Translations under genes and position numbers: made by a program
Part shown: positions 52,908-59,108 of the stretch, piece by piece
Position numbering within the stretch: position 1 is the stretch's first letter
Layout: every line of letters starts with the position of its first letter
Notes under the pieces: model-generated
The model's database searches: none
What the model was told of the DNA's origin: nothing
The model's input: the letters and a program-made list of their open reading frames with translations, nothing else
NCBI GenBank assembly: GCA_900766925.1
Contig: CAAFXG010000406.1
Location: forward strand, 1 to 59,108
From: Lachnospiraceae bacterium
GTDB taxonomy: Bacteria > Bacillota > Clostridia > Lachnospirales > Lachnospiraceae
Length of the DNA: 59,108 nt
Reading direction: 5' to 3'

Positions 52908-54401
52908 ATGCCTGTATTTGATTTTAACCAACAGAAAAAGGATGCAGTAAAAGCAGAAAAAACATACGAGTTAGTTTATTCCGATGCAAAGGAAACTAAT
53001 GCCGAGCATCCGATTATGCTGTTAGATGATAAGGATAAGAGATTACTTCATCATTCTGATGGAATGTTTGAAGCACCAACCAAGGGAACAGCTTTTGTGT
53101 ATGATAACGGAGAAGAAAAAACAGTTCATAATATTTTAAGACTTGATGCACGTTTTGAAAATCTTATGAAATGGCTTGGTGAAAACCATATTATGGTTCG
53201 TCTGTCTGGACAAAGCACAGATTCCGGATATGCAGTATATAAAATTTTAGAAACCGGTGTTGCAATGCGGGGCTCCAAGCTGTCTGGGGAAAATGGATTT
53301 TTACAGTTTATGATTGACAGGCTGTTGCAGAGTGATGCTCCGTCTGAGACAATGGTAGATTTGGATGAGATAGAAGATGCAGATGACATGAAGCTTACCA
53401 GTATCCAGAGTATTACTGATTATCTTATGTGTGCAGGTAATACACTTCCGGATAACATCAGACTGTGGGCAAGACGAAATCTGGCAGTGGCAAAATCTAC
53501 AGAGGTAACTCCGGAAGAAAGAAGGCATGCTCAGAGAGCACTTTCCATTATGTTAAATATACAGTGGAAGAATACTGTATTTCAGCCTATTGACCCGGTG
53601 GAAGCAAGAAGAATTCTTGATGAGGAGCTTTATGGTTTAGAGCAGGTTAAGCAGCGTATCATTGAGACAATCATTCAGATTAATCGTACACATACTCTTC
53701 CTGCCTATGGTATTTTATTGATTGGTCCTGCCGGAACGGGTAAGTCGCAGATTGCATATGCGGTTGCAAGAATATTGAAGATGGCATGGACTACACTTGA
53801 GATGAGTTCGATTAATGATCCTGAGCAGCTTACAGGTAGTTCAAGAATTTATGCTAACGCTAAGCCCGGACTTATAATGGAGGCATTTGCTAACTCCGGA
53901 AGCTCTAATTTGTTATTTATAATAAATGAGCTTGATAAGGCATCTTCCGGCAAGGGAAATGGTAATCCGGCAGATGTGCTGTTGACTTTATTGGACAACC
54001 TGGGATTTACGGATAACTATATAGAATGTAATATTCCGACTACAGGAGTTTATCCGATTGCGACCGCCAATGACAGAAGTGCAATCAGCGCACCTCTTAT
54101 GTCACGTTTTGCAGTAATAGAATTACCTGATTACAGCATTGAGGAAAAGCGAGTTATCTTCTCTCGTTTTGCACTTCCAAAGGTATTAAAGAGAATTGGT
54201 CTTAGAAGCGAGGAAATCGTTATTACTGATGAAGCTCTTGATATGGTAATGGAAATCTACAAAGAAACCTCAGGTATCCGTGATATAGAGCAGGCAGCGG
54301 AGCATATAGCAGCCAATGCATTGTATCGGATTGAGGTAGAGAAAATGGATTGTGTGACTTATGACGCAGCCATGATTAAGGAATTGTTAGGACATAAATA
54401 G
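52908..54401 (+). CDS. Protease-less Lon-like AAA+ ATPase
   Basis: 497 residues from ATG 52908 (GAGGGGGAAAT upstream). After an N-terminal 230-residue region of no recognised family, the AAA+ module starts DEELYGLEQVKQRIIETI, as in Lon. Walker A is GPAGTGKSQ (273-281), Walker B-like is LLFIINELDKAS, sensor-like ATANDRSAIS, and the arginine finger region reads LMSRFAVIELPDYS. The Lon serine-lysine protease domain is wholly absent. It may act as a remodelling ATPase or adaptor-bound unfoldase. It is monocistronic as far as the sequence shows. Confidence 0.85.
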   Translation: MPVFDFNQQKKDAVKAEKTYELVYSDAKETNAEHPIMLLDDKDKRLLHHSDGMFEAPTKGTAFVYDNGEEKTVHNILRLDARFENLMKWLGENHIMVRLSGQSTDSGYAVYKILETGVAMRGSKLSGENGFLQFMIDRLLQSDAPSETMVDLDEIEDADDMKLTSIQSITDYLMCAGNTLPDNIRLWARRNLAVAKSTEVTPEERRHAQRALSIMLNIQWKNTVFQPIDPVEARRILDEELYGLEQVKQRIIETIIQINRTHTLPAYGILLIGPAGTGKSQIAYAVARILKMAWTTLEMSSINDPEQLTGSSRIYANAKPGLIMEAFANSGSSNLLFIINELDKASSGKGNGNPADVLLTLLDNLGFTDNYIECNIPTTGVYPIATANDRSAISAPLMSRFAVIELPDYSIEEKRVIFSRFALPKVLKRIGLRSEEIVITDEALDMVMEIYKETSGIRDIEQAAEHIAANALYRIEVEKMDCVTYDAAMIKELLGHK

Positions 54402-54658
54402 TTTGGATATTAATATGGAATTAAATGCACATTATATAAAAAGTGAGGATATGCCAAGATAATAAATATCATTCTACATCATTATATCGGCCTTTAACTG
54501 TATTGGTGATTTTATGGAAGTTATACAGCAGAAATGGTAAAATATTCAGATTGTGTGAAATGTACTTCTGGAGAAAGGTTAAAGAGCGTTCAAATAAAAA
54601 GTGATGAATAATATATAGAAGATAAACATAATTGTTACAAGAATGGGAGGCATGTATT
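54402..54658. other. AT-rich remnant region
   Basis: 257 bases between the Lon-like gene and the broken antitoxin. Only tiny frames occur (for example a 15-codon one at 54416) and none has a convincing product. No terminator with a good stem is visible. It looks like eroded coding sequence. Confidence 0.4.
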
Positions 54659-54883
54659 ATGACATCTTTAAGACAGAGTGTAATAATGAAATTAGAAAAA
54701 ATACCATAAGACAAACTAAGTTTTATTCTTCAGATAGTACAAGGAGTAAATGGCTTATATACTGATGCAAAATCAGAAGGGAAAGAAGCGTTTGCAAGGT
54801 TAGAGCAGTTGCGAAGAAAAGGAACTGTTACGGATGATGATGCGTAATTAGCTTCTTATAGGGAAGAAAAGTATGGAGTATAA
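54659..54883 (+). pseudogene. Broken antitoxin-like gene with two internal stops
   Basis: ATG 54659 follows GGGAGG. The frame runs 75 codons to the stop at 54881 but is interrupted by TAA at 54707 and TAA at 54845. The reconstructed protein reads MTSLRQSVIMKLEKIP, then DKLSFILQIVQGVNGLY and ARLEQLRRKGTVTDDD, with LASYREEKYGV at the end. This is the pattern of small clostridial antitoxin-like proteins that precede a toxin. No toxin gene follows. It is a decayed remnant. Confidence 0.7.
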
Positions 54884-54964
54884 GATTTAAATATGCAAAA
54901 AAGCAAAAGGGATAAAAAAAAGTTCCCAAACACCGTACCCAATGACAAGAAAGGAGAAAATCAA

Positions 54965-56233
54965 ATGAGAAAGAAATTATTAACAATGCTTTTAGGTGTA
55001 ATGATGTCGTTTTCGTTAGCAGGTTGTGGAAATGATATAATTATTGATGTTGTTTCGAATGAGGGAAGCGGAGTTGAAACAGAGAGTTCAGAGGAAGTCA
55101 AGGAAGAAACGAAGGATGATGCAAAGGAAGCTGTGAAGGATGATTCACAAGACGAATCAGGTGATGAAGCAAATGTTAATCCGGCAGGGATGAAAGCTAT
55201 TGCATTGGAAGATTTGAAAATTGGTGTTTTGTACATCGGTAGTGCATCTGATACATCAGGATATACATACGCGCATGAATTAGGAATTCAGGGAATGGTT
55301 TCTAATCTTGGTCTTAAGGAGAATCAGGTTGTTCGAAAGGAAAATATAGATGATGGTGATGATGCAGCTGTTAAGAAGGCTCTGGAGGAATGTATAGCTG
55401 AAGGCTGTAATGTTTTGTTTACAACCAGCTGGGGTTATATGGATGAAACTGAAGCATTTGCAAATGAGTACCCGGATGTTTATTTTGCACATGGAACCGG
55501 ATATAAGAGTAATGGCAAAAACTTTACCAATTATTTCGGAAGAATTTATCAGGCAAGATATTTATCAGGTATAGTTGCCGGTTTAAAAACTAAGAGTAAC
55601 AAGATAGGTTATGTTTCTGCAATGGGCAGTGACAATAGCGAGTGTACAGGCGGAATTGATGCATTTGCAATGGGTGTTGAGTTAGTAAATCCAAATGCGA
55701 AGGTTCTGGTTGCTGTGACTAATTCATGGTTTTCACCGGATGACGAGCAGGCTGCATCTGATGCACTTATTGCACAGGGCTGTGATGTGCTTTCGCAGCA
55801 TGTTGACACTACTGCGCCTCAGACCGCATCGCAGGCCAATGGTACATGGGCAATCGGGTACAATTCTGATATGAGTAAGGAAACGCCTGATGCAACTCTG
55901 ACATCTGTTATTTGGAATTGGAGTGCGTATTATACTTCATATGTAAACAGTGTTGTAAATGCAACCTATGATGGTTCAAATTATTATGGAGGTATGTCTG
56001 AAAGCCTAATTGGACTTACCGATTTATCTTCTTTATGTGAGGATGGCACCTCAGAGAAGGTTTTAGAAATGCAGCAGAAGATTCTTAAAGGAGAATTCAA
56101 TGTTTTTGACGGAGTAATTACAACAAATGATGGAACTACAGTTGGTGAAGAAGGAAAGACATTAGATGATGCAACAATTACAGGTGGAATTAACTGGTAT
56201 TACAAGAATGTAGAAGTTGTTGAGTGGAAGTAG
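54965..56233 (+). CDS. BMP/PnrA-family substrate-binding lipoprotein
   Basis: 422 residues from ATG 54965 (AAAGGAG upstream). A signal peptide ends in the lipobox LAGC with C21. An acidic Glu/Asp-rich linker (about 30-70) precedes a BMP-type periplasmic-binding-like domain: IGVLYIGSASDTSGYTYAHE, NVLFTTSWGYMDETEAFA, YLSGIVAGL, GYVSAMGSDNS and WNWSAYYTSYV. BMP proteins commonly bind nucleosides for ABC import. No permease or ATPase genes follow; instead an MCP follows at once, so it may deliver ligand to the receptor. Confidence 0.92.
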   Translation: MRKKLLTMLLGVMMSFSLAGCGNDIIIDVVSNEGSGVETESSEEVKEETKDDAKEAVKDDSQDESGDEANVNPAGMKAIALEDLKIGVLYIGSASDTSGYTYAHELGIQGMVSNLGLKENQVVRKENIDDGDDAAVKKALEECIAEGCNVLFTTSWGYMDETEAFANEYPDVYFAHGTGYKSNGKNFTNYFGRIYQARYLSGIVAGLKTKSNKIGYVSAMGSDNSECTGGIDAFAMGVELVNPNAKVLVAVTNSWFSPDDEQAASDALIAQGCDVLSQHVDTTAPQTASQANGTWAIGYNSDMSKETPDATLTSVIWNWSAYYTSYVNSVVNATYDGSNYYGGMSESLIGLTDLSSLCEDGTSEKVLEMQQKILKGEFNVFDGVITTNDGTTVGEEGKTLDDATITGGINWYYKNVEVVEWK

Positions 56234-56250
56234 GTGACAGGAAATTGAAA

Positions 56251-57960
56251 ATGTTACGCAATATAAAATTACAATACAAGGTAATATTGATGGCAGTTAT
56301 ACCTATTCTGATTATGTGCATCGTGTCTATTACAATTTGTAATACAATAGTTAAGAATAAGCTCTTAGATGATGCGAAACAGGAGCTTAGAGTTACTGCA
56401 AAAGCAGTTTTGGCTGCATATGAGCAAAATGCAGGTGATTACTTCCGGAATACTGCAGGAGATGTTTGGAAGGGCTCGTATAATATTTCGGTTTCTGAAA
56501 CCTTTGTAGATGATATTCAGAAGAATACAGGTTTGGCTATCACGTTTTTTTATGGCGACGAGCGTTTAGTAACATCGTTGGTTGACAAAAATGGAAAACG
56601 TATTACCGGTACAAAGGCAGGAGAGTTTCTCGTTAAGAATGTACTTGAAGCCGGAAATGATGTATTTACGAATCGTGTACTTGTAGAGGATGAATTCTAT
56701 TTTGGATATTATATTCCTGTTCATCAAAATAATAGTGATGAAATTGTCGGAATGATATTTGCAGGAATGCCTGTTAAGAAGGTTACAAGCAGGCTGGACT
56801 TGATCATAGGTATATTTACGGTAGCAATTATAGTTATTTTATTATTAACAATAGTTGTTTGTTCTTTGACTGCAAGAGGTATTGCAAAGAATATTCATGA
56901 TAGTATGAATGTAGTTGAACAGATTTCTGAGGGTAATTTATGCGTTGATATCAGAGAAAAATCATTGCAAAGAAAGGATGAGGTTGGAGCTCTGTCAATT
57001 AGCACGAAACGTTTGATAGACAGCTTATCCCGGATGATAGGAAATATTTCCAATAATGCAACAAATCTTAATTCTTCATCTCAGGAAATGAATGCAGTAG
57101 CAAGCTTGGCGAGTGATGCAGTTGGGAATATTAATGAAAATCTTCAGAATGTTTTGGCTGGTGCAGAAGAGCAGACCGGAAATGTGCAAAACGTTCAGCA
57201 CAATATTGATAATATCAACATGCATATTGAAAAAACTCTGAATGAAGTCGGAATTCTTGCTGAAGCCACAAAGAATATGTTGGAGGCTGGCGGAAGAGCT
57301 AATAATACTCTGAGAGAGCTTAATCATTCTAACAAGGATGTGTTGAATGAAATTGCCAATATCCAGCAGCAAACCTTTGAAACAAATGTTTCAGTTGAAA
57401 AGATTATGGCAGCAGTTACTATCATTTCTGATATCGCCGGACAGACTAATTTGTTATCTTTAAATGCTTCTATTGAAGCTGCAAGAGCGGGCGAGGCAGG
57501 AAGAGGCTTTGCGGTTGTTGCGGAAGAAATTAGCAAGCTTGCAGCTCAGAGTAACGAGGCTTCTACTGAAATTGCAGAAATTGTCAAGGTATTAAGCTAT
57601 AATTCTAATATGACAATGGATATTATGAAATCGGTAGGAAATGTAATTAATGAACAGTCGAATAACGTTGCGGATACTGCATTGAATTTTAATACTGTTC
57701 AGGAGCATATTGAGAAGGTTGCAAACGGAGTAGACATTATTCGAGATTCAACTAATAATTTGGTTGTTGAAACAAGTGCTATTACTAAGGATATTAAGAA
57801 CTTAAGCGATATTGCGACATACAATGAAAATACTGTTAAAGGTACAATTACATACAGTGATGAAGTATTAAATACAGTAAATAGTGTTACAGAAATGTCG
57901 GTTGAGGTTAGTTCATCCGCAAATGATATGGTTGATGTAATTTCACATTTCCAGGTGTAA
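56251..57960 (+). CDS. Methyl-accepting chemotaxis protein with Cache-type sensor
   Basis: 569 residues from ATG 56251. Helix 1 (about 13-32), an extracellular single Cache-like domain (about 35-185, with TFFYGDERLVTSLVDKNGKR and YFGYYIPVHQ), helix 2 (about 187-209), HAMP and a signalling domain with ISDIAGQTNLLSLNASIEAA. The start is 17 bases after the BMP gene stop, so the pair is one transcription unit. It probably senses the BMP ligand directly or through the lipoprotein. It ends at palindromic element copy B. Confidence 0.92.
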   Translation: MLRNIKLQYKVILMAVIPILIMCIVSITICNTIVKNKLLDDAKQELRVTAKAVLAAYEQNAGDYFRNTAGDVWKGSYNISVSETFVDDIQKNTGLAITFFYGDERLVTSLVDKNGKRITGTKAGEFLVKNVLEAGNDVFTNRVLVEDEFYFGYYIPVHQNNSDEIVGMIFAGMPVKKVTSRLDLIIGIFTVAIIVILLLTIVVCSLTARGIAKNIHDSMNVVEQISEGNLCVDIREKSLQRKDEVGALSISTKRLIDSLSRMIGNISNNATNLNSSSQEMNAVASLASDAVGNINENLQNVLAGAEEQTGNVQNVQHNIDNINMHIEKTLNEVGILAEATKNMLEAGGRANNTLRELNHSNKDVLNEIANIQQQTFETNVSVEKIMAAVTIISDIAGQTNLLSLNASIEAARAGEAGRGFAVVAEEISKLAAQSNEASTEIAEIVKVLSYNSNMTMDIMKSVGNVINEQSNNVADTALNFNTVQEHIEKVANGVDIIRDSTNNLVVETSAITKDIKNLSDIATYNENTVKGTITYSDEVLNTVNSVTEMSVEVSSSANDMVDVISHFQV

Positions 57961-57992
57961 CCCTATAGTAGTTTGGATAATGATTATAAGGG

Positions 57993-58234
57993 GGCTGTCG
58001 CATTAGCGATAAACAGGGGGGAGCCTGCTATAAACCATACGTGTGTACTGTTTGAATGGCTTAGTTATGCTATGGAGAAGAGACTTAAAAATCATGGAAG
58101 CCTTTGCTGAACATGATTTTGATTTATAAGGCTCTTCGCAATGTCCTGCATAACAGAATGAAAACAGTACACGCGCATGGTTTATAGCAGGCTCCCCCCT
58201 GTTTATCGCTATTGCGACAGCCTCTTTTTTTTTT
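57993..58234. repeat. Large palindromic element, copy B, ending in T10
   Basis: Arms 57993-58053 and 58162-58222 (61 bases each) differ at only three positions. The 108-nt core (58054-58161) matches copy A (920-1026) in reverse orientation over nearly its whole length, for example ACTTAAAAATCATGGAAGCC. T-rich sequence after the right arm (58223-58234) makes it a plausible, very large terminator for the upstream MCP. Like copy A, it lies between convergent genes. Arms differ from copy A in most positions but keep ATAAACAGGG. Confidence 0.88.
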
Positions 58235-58310
58235 GAGCGAAAGAGATGCTTAATTACACATATACACAGTGACACAGGCCATAGCCCTATCACCGGTCTT
58301 TCACCACATA

Positions 58311-59108
58311 TTATTTTACATTATCCTTCTTAAGCTCATTCATGCGCATTGCACGTACCTTAAGCGGAAGTCCCCATAATGTGATGAAGCCTTCTGCATC
58401 GTGGTGGTCATACATATCACCGGTAGTGAATGATGCAAGAGACTCGCTGTATAATGAATATGGAGAGGTTGTACCATTCTTAATGATGTTACCCTTGTAA
58501 AGACGAAGCTTAACCTCACCCGTTACATACTGCTGTGTAACATCAACAAATGCTGAGATAGCTTCACGAACAGGAGTAAACCATTTACCTTCATAAACGA
58601 TGCTTGCAAGCTTGCTTCCAAGCTCTAACTTAAGAGCAATTGTATCTCTGTCAAGAACAAGCTCTTCAAGCTGCTGGTGAGCTTCCATAAGAATTGTTCC
58701 ACCCGGAGTCTCATAAACGCCACGGCTCTTCATACCAACAACACGGTTCTCAACGATATCAACGATACCGATGCCGTGCTTGCCACCGATTTTATTTAAC
58801 TCACGAATAATATCTGCAACCTTCATCTTCTCGCCGTTTAATGAAGTTGGAACACCCTTTTCAAATGTAAGAGTAAGCTCTTCACCTTCATCAGGTGCCT
58901 TCTCAGGGGTAACACCAAGAACTAACATATGGTCATAGTTTGGAGCAAGAGCAGGATTCTCGAGCTCAAGACCTTCGTGGCTGATGTGCCAGATATTTCT
59001 ATCACGGCTGTATGACTGGTCTGTTCCAAATGGAAGGTCTATGCCGTGAGCCTTACAGTATTCGATTTCTGCTTCACGGGAATCCATCTGCCATTTGTCA
59101 TCACGCCA
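58311..59108 (-). CDS. argG: Argininosuccinate synthase (partial, C-terminal part)
   Basis: The frame continues past the window end, so 265 codons of the C-terminal part of a protein usually near 400 residues are present. Argininosuccinate synthase joins citrulline and aspartate using ATP in arginine synthesis. Recognisable blocks are WQMDSREAEIEYCKAHGIDL, WHISHEGLELENP, GIGIVDIVENRVVGMKSRG and YETPGGTILMEAH. It converges on the MCP gene across element B. The start lies outside the window. Confidence 0.93.
   Translation of the reverse strand, partial: WRDDKWQMDSREAEIEYCKAHGIDLPFGTDQSYSRDRNIWHISHEGLELENPALAPNYDHMLVLGVTPEKAPDEGEELTLTFEKGVPTSLNGEKMKVADIIRELNKIGGKHGIGIVDIVENRVVGMKSRGVYETPGGTILMEAHQQLEELVLDRDTIALKLELGSKLASIVYEGKWFTPVREAISAFVDVTQQYVTGEVKLRLYKGNIIKNGTTSPYSLYSESLASFTTGDMYDHHDAEGFITLWGLPLKVRAMRMNELKKDNVK

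Overview
This window looks like chromosome from a motile, anaerobic Firmicute of the Lachnospiraceae type. The inference rests on AT-rich DNA with strong AGGAGG ribosome binding sites, a eukaryote-type NADP isocitrate dehydrogenase, an agmatine-route polyamine cluster with a carboxyspermidine-type dehydrogenase, a FeoB-associated Cys-rich peptide, and several hybrid histidine kinases. I saw no tRNA, rRNA, CRISPR array, prophage or intact insertion sequence. The species cannot be named from the sequence alone.

Layout. 0-3 kb: a coiled-coil protein of unknown function, a large inverted-repeat element, a small YcxB-like membrane protein and icd. 3.2-8.4 kb: a chaperone operon with a degenerate J-domain/TPR protein, an HscC-like Hsp70 and an Hsp20. 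8.5-25.3 kb: a 17-kb chemosensory and phosphorelay block (CheY, histidine kinase, RR-HD, CheR, CheB, RR, CheA, CheW, a sensorless MCP, a hybrid kinase with Hpt, a hybrid kinase fused to a DegV fatty-acid-binding domain, and a dCache MCP) without any flagellar gene. 25.4-30.8 kb: YeiH exporter with a divergent LysR regulator, ABC-F ATPase, flavin reductase and AraC regulator. 30.9-31.15 kb: a probable structured non-coding RNA or leader with five or more hairpins and a terminator. 31.2-35.6 kb: small HD hydrolase, endonuclease III, lipase-like hydrolase, a MetH-activation-like Cys protein and glycerol kinase. 35.7-43.1 kb: DUF3137/LemA, then aguA-aguB, speA-speE and a carboxyspermidine-dehydrogenase-like gene. 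43.2-48.7 kb: accessory genes (HEPN-motif protein, Rpn/PD-DExK nuclease, short cis-prenyltransferase, MFS permease, DtxR-type repressor). 48.9-51.5 kb: feoA-feoB-Cys-rich peptide with matching palindromic operators. 51.5-54.9 kb: decayed LytTR/ABC permease remnants, a protease-less Lon-like AAA+ protein and a broken antitoxin-like gene. 55-58 kb: a BMP-family lipoprotein paired with a Cache MCP. 58-59.1 kb: a second copy of the large inverted-repeat element, then the 3' part of argG, which runs off the window.

Most notable are: (1) the two large palindromic elements at convergent gene junctions, whose ~107-nt cores are conserved while their 61-68-bp arms differ between copies but remain self-complementary; (2) the kinase-receiver-DegV fusion inside a chemosensory cluster; (3) the hairpin-rich RNA locus at 30.9-31.15 kb; and (4) several orphan or degenerate proteins (protease-less Lon, degenerate HD-GYP, degenerate J domain, HEPN protein).
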